This document shows positions 18,863 to 28,166 of a DNA stretch of 64,000 nt, piece after piece. This stretch comes from Lederbergia wuyishanensis (GTDB lineage: Bacteria; Bacillota; Bacilli; Bacillales; Bacillaceae_C). The stretch spans positions 1 through 64,000 of the forward strand of contig NZ_JALIRM010000015.1 of the NCBI RefSeq assembly GCF_022900255.1, given 5' to 3'. The notes under the pieces are model-generated. The model searched no databases, was not told the origin of the DNA, and saw nothing but the letters and a program-made list of their open reading frames with translations. The position numbers and the translations under genes are program-made. Each line of letters begins with the position of its first letter. The first letter of the stretch is position 1.

Positions 18863-18892
18863 TTGACAATGTCTCACTCATTGCGCTATTAT
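18863..18892 (+). promoter_or_regulatory. Sigma-A promoter of metK
   Basis: TTGACA at 18863-18868 is a perfect -35 box, followed after 18 bp by TATTAT at 18887-18892. The S-box aptamer begins about 16 bp later, the expected place for the transcript start. Confidence 0.7.
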
Positions 18893-18908
18893 TTTAGATT
18901 GAACGGAT

Positions 18909-19022
18909 ACTCTTATCCTGAGATGGTGGAGGGTACAGGCCCTATGAAACCCAGCAACCTACTGACAATTAGGAAGCAAGGTGCTAACCTGTTGCAGGGC
19001 ATTTGCCTTGGGCGATAAGAGT
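18909..19022 (+). promoter_or_regulatory. SAM-I riboswitch (S-box) aptamer of metK
   Basis: P1 is formed by ACTCTTATC and GATAAGAGT. Inside are the conserved S-box elements CTGAGATGGTGGAGGG, GGCCCTATGAAACCCAGCAACC and GGTGCTAACC with GGGC. When S-adenosylmethionine binds, P1 is stabilised and transcription stops at the downstream hairpin, which switches off SAM synthetase. Confidence 0.96.
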
Positions 19023-19040
19023 GAAAGGCTCGGATGATAA

Positions 19041-19081
19041 CAAAACCTTTCCTCAATGTATAAAATAGGAAAGGTTTTTCT
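19041..19081 (+). terminator. S-box attenuator terminator
   Basis: AAAACCTTTCCT pairs with AGGAAAGGTTTT around a 15-nt loop, followed by TTCTTATTTT. It is the expression platform of the metK S-box. Confidence 0.9.
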
Positions 19082-19191
19082 TATTTTAAGGTGATTTAAT
19101 GCCTTTTCATCATTACGACCTCTTTAATCATTAAGGAATTGAGTACCGTTACTTATATAAGGAAACCATACTGATAAAAGGAGGAAACATT

Positions 19192-20391
19192 TTGTCTAAA
19201 ACACGCCATTTATTTACATCTGAATCTGTAACAGAAGGGCATCCTGATAAAATTTGTGATCAAATTTCGGATTCTATTTTAGACGCCATTTTAACAAATG
19301 ATCCAAATGCACGTGTTGCTTGTGAAACATCAGTCACTACTGGTCTTGTACTAGTTGCTGGAGAAATTACAACTTCTACCTATGTTGATATACCCAAAAT
19401 TGTGCGAGATACAATAAAAGAGGTAGGATATATTCGTGCGAAATATGGTTTTGATGCAGAAACCTGTGCAGTTATTACTTCAATAGACGAACAATCACCT
19501 GATATTGCAGCTGGAGTTAACCAAGCTCTTGAAGCTCGTGAAGGTTCAATGTCTGAGGAAGAAATCGAAGCAATAGGAGCAGGAGATCAAGGGCTGATGT
19601 TCGGATACGCATGTAATGAAACGAAAGAACTCATGCCGCTTCCAATTTCATTGGCTCACAAATTGTCTAGAAGATTGTCTGAAGTGCGTAAGGAAGAAAT
19701 ATTATCATACTTACGCCCAGATGGAAAAACGCAAGTGACAGTTGAATATGATGAACATAACAATCCGGTTCGAATTGATACGATTGTTATTTCAACCCAA
19801 CATAATCCTGATATTACGTTAGAACAAATACAAAATGATATTAAAGAATTTGTAATTTCACATGTTGTTCCTGCGGATTTGATTGATGACGAGACGAAAT
19901 ATTTTATTAATCCAACAGGCCGCTTTGTTATTGGTGGTCCTCAAGGTGACGCTGGATTAACTGGCAGAAAAATCATTGTTGATACGTACGGTGGATATGC
20001 ACGTCATGGCGGAGGAGCTTTCTCAGGAAAAGACCCTACAAAAGTTGACCGATCTGCTGCATATGCTGCTCGGTATGTCGCGAAAAACATTGTAGCATCT
20101 GGCCTTGCAGATCGTTGTGAAGTTCAGCTTGCATATGCAATTGGTGTTGCTCAGCCTGTCTCTATTTCAGTTGATACATTTGGCACTGGAACCGTTTCTG
20201 AAGAAGTATTAGTCGGAGCGATTAGAAAGAATTTTGATCTAAGACCTGCTGGAATTATTCGGATGCTAGATCTTCGCCGTCCGATTTACAAGCAGACAGC
20301 TGCTTATGGTCATTTCGGTCGTACTGATTTAGACTTGCCTTGGGAGAGAACAGATAAAGCTGAAGCCATTAGAAAATCGGCACAGCAATAA
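19192..20391 (+). CDS. metK: S-adenosylmethionine synthetase
   Basis: The 399-aa enzyme makes SAM from methionine and ATP in the cytosol. Signature motifs are [16 protein letters not shown] (residues about 12-27), [12 protein letters not shown] (about 128) and [19 protein letters not shown] (about 276). The TTG start follows AAAGGAGGAAACAT. Length and motifs are standard. Expression is controlled by the SAM riboswitch in its leader, giving product feedback. Confidence 0.97.
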   Translation: MSKTRHLFTSESVTEGHPDKICDQISDSILDAILTNDPNARVACETSVTTGLVLVAGEITTSTYVDIPKIVRDTIKEVGYIRAKYGFDAETCAVITSIDEQSPDIAAGVNQALEAREGSMSEEEIEAIGAGDQGLMFGYACNETKELMPLPISLAHKLSRRLSEVRKEEILSYLRPDGKTQVTVEYDEHNNPVRIDTIVISTQHNPDITLEQIQNDIKEFVISHVVPADLIDDETKYFINPTGRFVIGGPQGDAGLTGRKIIVDTYGGYARHGGGAFSGKDPTKVDRSAAYAARYVAKNIVASGLADRCEVQLAYAIGVAQPVSISVDTFGTGTVSEEVLVGAIRKNFDLRPAGIIRMLDLRRPIYKQTAAYGHFGRTDLDLPWERTDKAEAIRKSAQQ

Positions 20392-20408
20392 CATAATAAT
20401 TGGGTAAA

Positions 20409-20443
20409 ATAGGGCTGTATAAAAAATACGGCTCTTTTTTTTG
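20409..20443 (+). terminator. Terminator after metK
   Basis: AGGGCTGTAT pairs with ATACGGCTCT (two G-U pairs) around a 5-nt loop, followed by eight T. Confidence 0.8.
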
Positions 20444-20549
20444 TAAATATTACTGCAAAAACTGATAAAATAATGATAGTATTAACAAGTATGCAACGCA
20501 TTGATGCTAGAAATTGCGCTTGAAATATAACAGAGTAGGTGACAAGGAA

Positions 20550-22439
20550 ATGTGTGGTTTTATCGGTTGCGTTCATGATCAGGCAATGGAATACCGCGAA
20601 TCTGATCAAGAATTATTTAAACAAATGAATCAAATAATCACTCATCGTGGACCGGACGATGAAGGATATTTTACAGATGAACATATACAATTCGGTTTTC
20701 GCAGGCTTAGTATCATCGATATTGAAAGTGGCAAACAACCATTATCATATGAAAATGAACGTTATTGGATTATTTTTAATGGTGAAGTATATAATTTTGT
20801 AGAACTACGTGATGAACTTGTAAAAGAAGGATTATCTTTCGAAACAGCTTCAGATACAGAAGTCATCATTGCTCTTTATAGCCAATTGAAGGAAAAAGCT
20901 GTTGAAAAGCTTCGTGGTATGTTTGCTTTCCTTATTTGGGATAAAGAGAATCAACAGCTATTTGGTGCTCGTGATTCATTTGGTATTAAACCATTTTTCT
21001 ATTATGAGGAAAATAATCGAACGTACTTTGCGTCAGAGAAAAAGAGTATTTTACTTGCAATTGAGAACAACGACTTAAATCGTGACGCATTACAGCAATA
21101 TATGACATATCAATTCGTTCCCGAGCCAGACTCAATGACAAAAGGCATTAAAAAACTAGAGCCAGGTCATTACTTCATAAAAAAAATGGGCGAACCATTA
21201 AAGATTTCTCGTTACTGGAAGGCTCAGTTCCATCCAGTCAATAAATCTGAAAAAGAATTTATTAAAGAAATTCAAGACGTATTATTTGATTCTGTAAATA
21301 TTCATATGCGCAGTGATGTTCCAGTTGGTTCTTTTCTTTCAGGTGGAATCGATTCATCCATTATCGCATCCATCGCAAAACAGTTCCATCCGAGCATTAA
21401 AACGTTCTCCGTTGGATTCGAGCGAGACGGTTTTAGTGAAATTGATGTGGCAAAAGAAACAGCTGATAAGCTTGGAGTCGAAAACATCAGCTATGTCATT
21501 ACTCCAGATGAGTATATGAAAGAGCTACCGAAAATTATGTGGTATATGGATGATCCACTTGCTGACCCAGCTTGTGTTCCTTTATATTTTGTAGCGAGAG
21601 AAGCACGAAAGCATGTAACCGTCGTTCTTTCTGGTGAGGGAGCGGATGAATTATTCGGTGGATACAATATTTATAGAGAACCACAATCATTGGAAATGTT
21701 TAATAAAATTCCTGCTGTTGGAAAGTCACTTCTGCGTGGTCTTGCTAAAGTGCTGCCTGAAGGAGTGAAAGGGAAAAGCTTTATTGAACGTGGACTTACT
21801 CCTATGGAAGAACGCTATATCGGAAATGCTAAAATGTATTCAGAAGAAGAAAAAAGAAATTTGCTTAAATTTTATAATGAGAGCATCGATTATCGTGATA
21901 TAACGAGACCTTTATATGCTGATACAGTTGGATATGATCCAGTGGACCAAATGCAATATATTGATATACACACGTGGATGAGAGGGGATATTCTTCTCAA
22001 AGCAGATAAAATGACAATGGCTCATTCATTAGAGCTCAGAGTACCTTTTCTTGATAAAGAGGTCTTTAATGTGGCGTCCAATATCCCAACTAGTCTAAAA
22101 ACAGCGGAAGGTACGACGAAATACATACTTCGGAAAGCGGCTGAAGGAATTGTTCCGGATCATGTATTAAATCGAAAAAAATTAGGATTCCCTGTTCCAA
22201 TTCGTCATTGGCTGAAAAATGAAATGCACGATTGGGTTAAAAATATTATTAAAGAAAGCGATACAGACCATCTTATTAACAAACAGTATGTTCTGAATTT
22301 GCTTGAAGATCATTGCCAAGGAAAAATGGATTATAGCCGTAAAATTTGGACGGTCGTCGTGTTCATGGTATGGCATTCTGTCTATATGGAAAATCAATAC
22401 GACTTTCAAAATCAATATAAAACAGCCAACGCTCACTAA
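20550..22439 (+). CDS. asnB: Asparagine synthetase (glutamine-hydrolysing) AsnB
   Basis: The 629-aa enzyme converts aspartate to asparagine using glutamine nitrogen and ATP. The ATG at 20550 is the correct start because it exposes Cys2 (MCGFIG), the class II amidotransferase nucleophile; longer frames would bury it. The N-terminal glutaminase spans to about residue 200. The C-terminal synthetase has the PP-loop FLSGGIDSS (about 257) and GEGADELFGGY (about 365). It ends overlapping the stop codon of the convergent peptidase gene. Confidence 0.96.
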   Translation: MCGFIGCVHDQAMEYRESDQELFKQMNQIITHRGPDDEGYFTDEHIQFGFRRLSIIDIESGKQPLSYENERYWIIFNGEVYNFVELRDELVKEGLSFETASDTEVIIALYSQLKEKAVEKLRGMFAFLIWDKENQQLFGARDSFGIKPFFYYEENNRTYFASEKKSILLAIENNDLNRDALQQYMTYQFVPEPDSMTKGIKKLEPGHYFIKKMGEPLKISRYWKAQFHPVNKSEKEFIKEIQDVLFDSVNIHMRSDVPVGSFLSGGIDSSIIASIAKQFHPSIKTFSVGFERDGFSEIDVAKETADKLGVENISYVITPDEYMKELPKIMWYMDDPLADPACVPLYFVAREARKHVTVVLSGEGADELFGGYNIYREPQSLEMFNKIPAVGKSLLRGLAKVLPEGVKGKSFIERGLTPMEERYIGNAKMYSEEEKRNLLKFYNESIDYRDITRPLYADTVGYDPVDQMQYIDIHTWMRGDILLKADKMTMAHSLELRVPFLDKEVFNVASNIPTSLKTAEGTTKYILRKAAEGIVPDHVLNRKKLGFPVPIRHWLKNEMHDWVKNIIKESDTDHLINKQYVLNLLEDHCQGKMDYSRKIWTVVVFMVWHSVYMENQYDFQNQYKTANAH

Positions 22440-23287
22440 TATGAATACGTGAGCGCCTGGCCGCCCATTTGCACCCAAGATTTTTCAAAATCTTTTATGG
22501 GTGCTTTTTTATTTTTTATCCCTGTTAACGGATCATTAAAATAGACAAATTGATCGTCATAACCAGTTATAAGGACGGAATGTTCCTTCATGGTGATCCG
22601 AACCTTTCCTGATTTTGTGTGCCATGTTTGAAAATATGAATCTTCTAATTCTCGATATTGAGAATTAATAATAACCCAGACAGGACGGCCATCTGATAGT
22701 GGAATTTTAAGTTCATCAAAAGATTGTCCGGTTAGATTAACGATTTTTTTGGGTAAATAAGAATTTGCTAGCTCCATAATAGGTTCGTGGTATACTCCAA
22801 GCCCTGGTTCTTTGAAAGAATACATATTGCCTACGAATCCGTTATGCGGGTTTCCAAAGTGGATTTCCCCATTTTTAACAGTACGAGGTGTCGGGTCTTT
22901 TTTGATTTCATCCGCAAGTGTCATTTTATCTACTTCTACACCTGCACTGCCTAAAAGCATTGCCAATGCAGTAACCTCACATCCGCGTGGAAGTTCAGGA
23001 AATTGCTTAATAACTGGAGCATTAATCAGAACTTTATTCTCAATTTTAATAATCGCTAAGTTTTCTTGTTGTTCTTTTGACTTACTTGCTTGAACATTTT
23101 GTGGAGCATCGTCAGTTTTTTCACTATAGGTTCTATTTGTTCCGTAAAAATAAATGGTCGCTCCAAAAATTACGATAACTAGAAATGAAATAAATCCCGA
23201 AAAAAATATATGTCTTTTATATTTAATAAATAGTAAGATGAATACACCGACAGCACATGCTATCGATATGAACTGCAGTGTTTCCAT
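22436..23287 (-). CDS. Membrane-anchored C39-like cysteine peptidase family protein
   Basis: The 283-aa protein has two hydrophobic N-terminal segments (about residues 3-20 and 28-48) that would anchor it, then an exported-looking domain. That domain carries PRGCEVTALAMLL, with Cys as likely nucleophile, and MKEHSVLITGYDD...FNDPL, with His and Asp. This is the Peptidase_C39_2/YvpB-like pattern, so it is probably an extracytoplasmic papain-fold protease; the substrate is unknown. Start 23287 has AAAGGTGA at 9 nt. Its stop overlaps that of asnB by 4 bp with no room for a separate terminator. Confidence 0.82.
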   Translation of the reverse strand: METLQFISIACAVGVFILLFIKYKRHIFFSGFISFLVIVIFGATIYFYGTNRTYSEKTDDAPQNVQASKSKEQQENLAIIKIENKVLINAPVIKQFPELPRGCEVTALAMLLGSAGVEVDKMTLADEIKKDPTPRTVKNGEIHFGNPHNGFVGNMYSFKEPGLGVYHEPIMELANSYLPKKIVNLTGQSFDELKIPLSDGRPVWVIINSQYRELEDSYFQTWHTKSGKVRITMKEHSVLITGYDDQFVYFNDPLTGIKNKKAPIKDFEKSWVQMGGQALTYSY

Positions 23288-23321
23288 ATTAATCAATCAC
23301 CTTTTTTTAATAATTGCTAGT

Positions 23322-23424
23322 CGTTAGAAAACAGTTTTCTGGTCCATTTCGCCAGAAAATAGCCTTCCGGGCTTTTTCGCTAGAAAATAGCCTTCCGGGC
23401 TTTTTCGCTAGAAAATAGCCTTCC
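23322..23424. repeat. 28-bp tandem repeat tract
   Basis: Four head-to-tail units start at 23322, 23350, 23378 and 23406. Units two and three differ at one base (CGCC or CGCT, then AGAAAATAGCCTTCC). The first is diverged but exactly 28 bp long. The fourth matches for 19 bp and then degenerates. Each full unit contains AGCC-TTCCG-GGCT followed by five T, a minimal hairpin. It lies between ytoA and the C39 peptidase gene. Confidence 0.9.
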
Positions 23425-23454
23425 TCTATAACATCGGAAAATAATTACATTTTT

Positions 23455-23973
23455 TCAGTCTTTTTGTAGTGATTTGTAATACTTTGCTTTTTCTACGTAT
23501 TCCCTTGAAATACGTTCCATATCTTTTACATCTTCATCAGTTAATTCTCTAATTACTTTTGCAGGCCGACCAAAAGCAAGTGAATTAGGGGGAATGATTT
23601 TACCTTGCGGGACTAAACTACCTGCACCAATAAATGCACCTTCTCCAATTTCAGCTCCATCTAAAATGATAGAACCCATTCCAATTAATGCTTTTTTTCT
23701 TATTTTGCAGCTATGTAAAATTACTTGATGACCTATTGTTACTTCATCTTCAATAATGAGTGGATTATTTGGACTTTGATGAAGAACTGAGTTATCCTGA
23801 ATATTTACTTTTTCACCAATAATAGTAGGAGCAACATCACCGCGAATGGAGCAATTAAACCAAACACTTGAATTCGCGCCAATTTTGACATCTCCCGTAA
23901 TCGTTGAATAGTCTGCTAAGAAAACGGATGGGTGGATGTCAGGTTTTTTTCCATGATAAGGGTAAATAGCCAA
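23455..23973 (-). CDS. ytoA: YtoA, gamma-carbonic-anhydrase-like hexapeptide protein
   Basis: The 172-aa protein is a left-handed beta-helix trimer candidate with hexapeptide repeats (VFLADYSTITGDVKIGANSSVW onward). The His residues that bind metal in the gamma carbonic anhydrase group are present in VLHQS, TIGHQVILHSC. Enzyme activity in YtoA/PaaY-type proteins is not assured. A C-terminal helix (DMERISREYVEKAKYYKSL) closes the fold as usual. Conserved Bacillus neighbours on both sides support the name. Confidence 0.9.
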   Translation of the reverse strand: MAIYPYHGKKPDIHPSVFLADYSTITGDVKIGANSSVWFNCSIRGDVAPTIIGEKVNIQDNSVLHQSPNNPLIIEDEVTIGHQVILHSCKIRKKALIGMGSIILDGAEIGEGAFIGAGSLVPQGKIIPPNSLAFGRPAKVIRELTDEDVKDMERISREYVEKAKYYKSLQKD

Positions 23974-24116
23974 ATGTAATCGCCTCTTCCAATATATACT
24001 TATTCTAGTGTAGCAAATTATATAGATTTTTGCAGAAAGACCAATATGGTTGTCGAAAATTTTTTAAGTATGAAAAAGTGGGTAAAATATGTGTATCATT
24101 ATTTGAGGTGGTTTTT

Positions 24117-24929
24117 GTGCGAAAATGGGAAGCTTATCAAGACCCAAAAGCCGTAATTGTGATTGTCCATGGAGCAATGGAGCATCATGGAAGATATGGT
24201 TGGCTAATTGAAAACTGGAGGCTAAACGGTTTTCATGTCATTATGGGTGATTTGCCAGGACAGGGCCTTACAACTAGATCTAGTCGTGGCCATGTAGACT
24301 CTTTTGATGAATATATAAAAGAAGTCCTTAATTGGATAAATGAGGCTAAAAACTTTGCTTTGCCAATTTTTCTCCTTGGACATAGTATGGGTGGTCTAAC
24401 AGTTATTAGACTTCTTCAAAATATGGATGTTAAGATAGATGGAGTCTTATTATCTTCTCCATGTTTAGGACTTGTAGAGTATCCACCTATTCCAATCAAT
24501 GCACTATCTGTTGGACTGAATTGGATACTTCCTGAGTTAAAAGTTAGTAGCCATTTAGATATCGATCTAGTAACTAGAAATGATGATGTTAAGGAAAGAG
24601 CTTTAAATGACAGCCTATATGTAACAAAAGTTTCTGTTCGATGGTACCGTGAACTTTTAAAGGCGATGAAGATGGCATTTACAAAACTTTCAAAGTTTCC
24701 TAATGTGCCTCTATTGGTTCTCCAAGGTGGAGATGATAAAATTGTTAATAAGATGGATGTCATGGATTGGTTCAATCAGTTAAAGATTTCGGAAAAACAT
24801 TATAAAGAATGGGAATATTGTTACCATGAAATTTTTAACGAGCCTGAAAGAGAACATATTTTTGATTATGCAAAAAGCTTTGTAGAATTAAGGCTCCGTC
24901 AATTAGGATATAATGAATATAAAGAATAA
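24117..24929 (+). CDS. ytpA: YtpA, lysophospholipase-like alpha/beta hydrolase
   Basis: The 270-aa protein of the S33/monoacylglycerol-lipase family has HGAMEHHGRYG near residue 19, the nucleophile elbow LGHSMGGL (Ser about 88) and QGGDDKIV with the acid near 204. The final His is in YCYHEIFNEPERE (about 238). In B. subtilis YtpA is reported to make the lysophospholipid antibiotic bacilysocin, and it is paired with ytpB as here. The start is probably GTG at 24117 with GAGGTG 6 nt upstream; the longer frame has no ribosome site. Confidence 0.88.
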   Translation: MRKWEAYQDPKAVIVIVHGAMEHHGRYGWLIENWRLNGFHVIMGDLPGQGLTTRSSRGHVDSFDEYIKEVLNWINEAKNFALPIFLLGHSMGGLTVIRLLQNMDVKIDGVLLSSPCLGLVEYPPIPINALSVGLNWILPELKVSSHLDIDLVTRNDDVKERALNDSLYVTKVSVRWYRELLKAMKMAFTKLSKFPNVPLLVLQGGDDKIVNKMDVMDWFNQLKISEKHYKEWEYCYHEIFNEPEREHIFDYAKSFVELRLRQLGYNEYKE

Positions 24930-24958
24930 GAGAGCATTGATGATGAGGTGATTGGAAG

Positions 24959-26053
24959 ATGTCTTTACCATCGCATCCAATAGCATTAATGAATCAAGTT
25001 TATCGAAAAATAATGCCTGCTGTTCATTCTGAATTAGCGTATTGGAAGGAGCGTGCGGCTGCTATTCCTGATTTGGAATTAAGGCAGCAAGCAATTGCTA
25101 GTATTGAACATAAAACCTTCCACTGTGAGGGTGGAGCTATTATGGCACTTACTGCTCATAATGAGAAGCAATCCGCGATAAAATTTATTGTTGCTTATCA
25201 AACGATTAGTGACTATTTAGATAATCTTTGTGACCGTAGTACATCACTAGATCCAAAAGATTTTGCTGCATTACATGAATCTATGAAAGATGCACTGACG
25301 GTTGGTGAAGAACCTAAACAATATTATCGTTTTCGTGCAGAGAGAGAAGACGGCGGTTATTTAACGGAGCTTGTTCAAACATGTCAGAATGTTTTAGCTA
25401 CCGTACCTCATTATGAGGCAGTTAAACCATTTCTTCTTGAACTATGTCAATATTATTGCGATTTGCAAATACATAAACATGTTTGTTGGGAAGAACGTGA
25501 AGATCGATTAAAAGAATGGTTTGCTGAATACAAAGATTTATTGCCGGAGATGGGATGGCATGAATTTTCAGCTTGCTCTGGGTCTACTCTTGGGATCTTT
25601 TGCTTAATTTCGTATGCATTAAGAAATGATTTTGAGGAAAAACATGCAGAAATGATTCGTGAAGGATATTTTCCTTATATACAAGGGTTGCATATCTTGC
25701 TCGATTATTTCATTGATCAAGATGAAGATCGCGCAGGAGGAGACTTAAACTTTTGTTTTTATTATGAGGATAAAGAGCAAATGCTGAATCGTTTTATTCA
25801 CTTTTTAGACGAAGCGGACAAGCATACGAAAAATTTGCCCGATAAAAAATTTCATAAGCTCATTAACCGTGGTCTGCTTGGAGTTTACTTATCTGATAGA
25901 AAAGTTAACGAACAAAAGGATGTCAGAACGCTTGCGAAAAAAATCATGAAGCACGGCGGAGTCACAAGTTATTTCTTTTATTGGAATGGAAGGCTCTATA
26001 GACGGCTACAGCAATTGGTAAGCGATTCAGGGAGGTTCTTGACGGCAAAATAG
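24959..26053 (+). CDS. ytpB: YtpB, tetraprenyl-beta-curcumene synthase
   Basis: The 364-aa DUF2600 protein has the Asp-rich diphosphate motif in TISDYLDNLCDRS (about residues 82-94) and a second acidic patch YFIDQDEDRAGGDLNF (about 250-265). B. subtilis YtpB is a large-type terpene synthase that turns tetraprenyl diphosphate into tetraprenyl-beta-curcumene, the precursor of C35 sesquarterpenes found in spores. It lies 29 bp after ytpA with GATGAGGTGATTGGAAG upstream, so the pair is a likely operon. Whether the downstream cyclase gene sqhC exists lies outside this window. Confidence 0.92.
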   Translation: MSLPSHPIALMNQVYRKIMPAVHSELAYWKERAAAIPDLELRQQAIASIEHKTFHCEGGAIMALTAHNEKQSAIKFIVAYQTISDYLDNLCDRSTSLDPKDFAALHESMKDALTVGEEPKQYYRFRAEREDGGYLTELVQTCQNVLATVPHYEAVKPFLLELCQYYCDLQIHKHVCWEEREDRLKEWFAEYKDLLPEMGWHEFSACSGSTLGIFCLISYALRNDFEEKHAEMIREGYFPYIQGLHILLDYFIDQDEDRAGGDLNFCFYYEDKEQMLNRFIHFLDEADKHTKNLPDKKFHKLINRGLLGVYLSDRKVNEQKDVRTLAKKIMKHGGVTSYFFYWNGRLYRRLQQLVSDSGRFLTAK

Positions 26054-26056
26054 AAA

Positions 26057-26101
26057 TAAAGCGCTTGGAAGGAGTATAATCCACCAGGCGCTTAAGTTTT
26101 A
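26057..26101. terminator. Terminator between ytpB and the epimerase gene
   Basis: AAGCGCTTGG pairs with CCAGGCGCTT (one G-U) around a 15-nt loop; AAGTTTT follows. It separates convergent genes and may act on both. Confidence 0.7.
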
Positions 26102-26980
26102 TAATATATTTCGTAATGTTTTATCTAACGTATTGTATGTAAAAATAAATCCTTCTTTCTCTAATTTTTCCGGGAGTACCCACCGACTTTTTAAGACTAA
26201 CTCGGTTTCCGTTCTTATTACTGCTGCTCCTATTTCCAGCATCCATTTTGGTGCAGGTAAACCAATCTTTACATTCATTTCCTCCCTTAATAATTTCATT
26301 AACTCTGCATTACTAACAGGATTGGGGGAAGAACAATTAAATACACCTTCAAGATCATTTCTATTATTAAGAAAAAGAACGATTTGAAATAAATCCTCAA
26401 TATGAATCCAACTAAATTTTTGCTTACCATTTCCTTGGATGCCACCAAGTCCAAATCTCGTTAAATTTCGATATGGTATAATCACACCACCGTTTTTACC
26501 TAACACAATTGCGGTTCGCAATGCTAATTTCCTAGTTTTTGGTAAATTAAAACTAAAAAATTCTTTTTCCCAATTCGTTGCAACATCTACAGAAAATCCT
26601 GTGCCAATTTCTCCATTTTCTTCAGTCATAGGTCGGTCTTCAGCATGTCGATAAATGGTTGCAGTACTTGAATTCATCCAAACTTTAGGAGGATTATTAC
26701 AATCCAAAATACACTTGCCGAGAATATTTGTCGTTTTTATTCTAGAACTCATAATTTCTTTCATGTTTTTTTCGTTATATCTACAATTAACTGACTTCCC
26801 AGCAAGGTTTATTAATAGTTCAGATCCTTCTAATGCTTCTACAATTGCTTTTTTGTCATCCCATTGAATATTATGTGGGTGTCTTGAAATGATTTTGACG
26901 TCGTAACCTATATCATTAAATCTTTTTTCAAAGTATGTACCAATAAAACCCGTTCCACCGGCAATAATTACCTTTTTCAT
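26099..26980 (-). CDS. yfhF: TIGR01777-type SDR epimerase
   Basis: The 293-aa Rossmann protein starts with the NAD(P) motif IIAGGTGFIGTYF. It contains NLAGKSVNCRYNEKN and SSRIKTT, typical of the TIGR01777/SulA-like branch of extended SDR proteins (B. subtilis YfhF). Members lack a firmly known substrate. The ATG at 26980 has GGGGGA 7 nt upstream. The C-terminal DUF1731 region (ELVLKSRWVLPEKLEKEGFIF) is complete. This neighbourhood differs from B. subtilis, where yfhF lies elsewhere. Confidence 0.85.
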   Translation of the reverse strand: MKKVIIAGGTGFIGTYFEKRFNDIGYDVKIISRHPHNIQWDDKKAIVEALEGSELLINLAGKSVNCRYNEKNMKEIMSSRIKTTNILGKCILDCNNPPKVWMNSSTATIYRHAEDRPMTEENGEIGTGFSVDVATNWEKEFFSFNLPKTRKLALRTAIVLGKNGGVIIPYRNLTRFGLGGIQGNGKQKFSWIHIEDLFQIVLFLNNRNDLEGVFNCSSPNPVSNAELMKLLREEMNVKIGLPAPKWMLEIGAAVIRTETELVLKSRWVLPEKLEKEGFIFTYNTLDKTLRNIL

Positions 26981-27141
26981 GTTTATCCCCCAATCACTTG
27001 AAGATTTTTTAGTGAAACAATTCACAAACTTATGTGTTCATTTTAACACATATTACTTTAATTTAAATGCAAATTTGTATAAGAATAAAAAAACATACCA
27101 AACCTTATGCAGATTGGCATGCCGATTGTTTATTTATTAAT

Positions 27142-27714
27142 TTATCTTTTTTCAATCGCAATGATAAAAGGAGGATTGTTAATTTGGTTAATAAACGAGT
27201 ATTGCAAGACGTGAAAACTTTTCTGGTTTAAGTTTGATGTGTACCTAAGCAATGCATCTCGTTCAATCTTTCCTCCAGAATGACCATAATAAATGACAAG
27301 AACAATGATTCCTTTAGGTGCCATAACATCTAAAATTTGCTGAACAGCCGAGATTGTTGTTTCTGGCCTTGTTGTAATAGATTTATCACTTTTTGGTAAA
27401 TATCCTAAATTAAAAATCGCACTTTTTATCTGGTGATGTTTATCTTTAGGAATGACGTCTAATATATGTTCGTGACCAGTATGAAAAAGGGTCGCACGAT
27501 GGAATAATTCGTTCGAATGAAGTAATTTTTGGGTTTCGGACAATGCTTCCTTTTGAATATCGAATCCATATACATGTCCATTTTCCCCCACTAGCTTTGC
27601 TAAAAAAAGTGTATCATGTCCATTCCCTATCGTCGCATCTACAACGATATCACCAGGCTTAACGACCCTTTCAAGAACTGATCGTGCAAAAGAAAGTATA
27701 TTTTCCAAAGACAA
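27142..27714 (-). CDS. mnmM: tRNA mnm5s2U34 methyltransferase MnmM (YtqB)
   Basis: The 190-aa SAM-dependent methyltransferase has motif I VVDATIGNGHDTLFLA (about residues 25-40) and the acidic strand-2 end YGFDIQ. Motif IV is AIFNLGYLPKSDKSI (about 95). YtqB-type proteins add the terminal methyl group of mnm5s2U in tRNA wobble positions. The TTG start at 27714 is preferred: AAGGAG lies 9 nt upstream and the resulting N-terminus MSLENILSF aligns with B. subtilis YtqB. Longer frames start without a ribosome site. Confidence 0.9.
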   Translation of the reverse strand: MSLENILSFARSVLERVVKPGDIVVDATIGNGHDTLFLAKLVGENGHVYGFDIQKEALSETQKLLHSNELFHRATLFHTGHEHILDVIPKDKHHQIKSAIFNLGYLPKSDKSITTRPETTISAVQQILDVMAPKGIIVLVIYYGHSGGKIERDALLRYTSNLNQKSFHVLQYSFINQINNPPFIIAIEKR

Positions 27715-27838
27715 AGTATCCAACTCCTTACTCAACATACAAAAAATTGTAACATAACCGTAATCGGAAAAGAACAAACTAAACATGACCTTTTGGGGAC
27801 AGTCTCAAGGGGGAAAGGTTGAAAGGAGAGGATTGTCA

Positions 27839-28129
27839 GTGGCAACTCGCCAATCAATTGATGACTGTATTAATCGTTGTGAGGCAGCAATTCTTTACGC
27901 GAACGATCAATTCACTGAAGCGAAAAAACAGGAACATTACTATGACGTAGAATTCAGTGAGGCTCAGCAAGGGTTGGAAAATGCGGTATTGGAGCTTGAA
28001 AAACTAACCGATAGCTCAAATGCACAGCAACGAGAACAATTGCATCGTATTCGCTTAAAAGTCCAGCAGTTGCAAAACAAAATGATTCTCCAAAACCACG
28101 ATCATCCGCTATATAGCACTTGGCATTAA
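27839..28129 (+). CDS. ytzC: YtzC, DUF2524 protein
   Basis: The 96-aa product (MATRQSIDDCINRCEAA...) is all-helical and rich in Gln/Glu, with a long amphipathic C-terminal helix (QQREQLHRIRLKVQQL) likely to form a coiled coil. It matches the small Bacillus family DUF2524 of unknown function. GTG at 27839 is preferred because AAAGGAG sits 10 nt upstream and homologues begin MATRQ; a TTG two codons earlier is too close to the site. Confidence 0.85.
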   Translation: MATRQSIDDCINRCEAAILYANDQFTEAKKQEHYYDVEFSEAQQGLENAVLELEKLTDSSNAQQREQLHRIRLKVQQLQNKMILQNHDHPLYSTWH

Positions 28130-28134
28130 AAAAG

Positions 28135-28166
28135 GAAATCTGGCACTTATACAGTGCCGGATTTTT
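28135..28166 (+). terminator. Terminator after ytzC
   Basis: AAATCTGGCACT pairs with AGTGCCGGATTT (one G-U) around a 5-nt loop and is followed by T residues. Confidence 0.85.

Noticed and set aside
20514-20549. Upstream extension of asnB
   Set aside because: It would bury the catalytic Cys2 of the amidotransferase domain.
23322-23424. Repeat tract as a CRISPR array
   Set aside because: The 28-bp units are directly adjacent with no unique spacers, and no cas genes are in the window.
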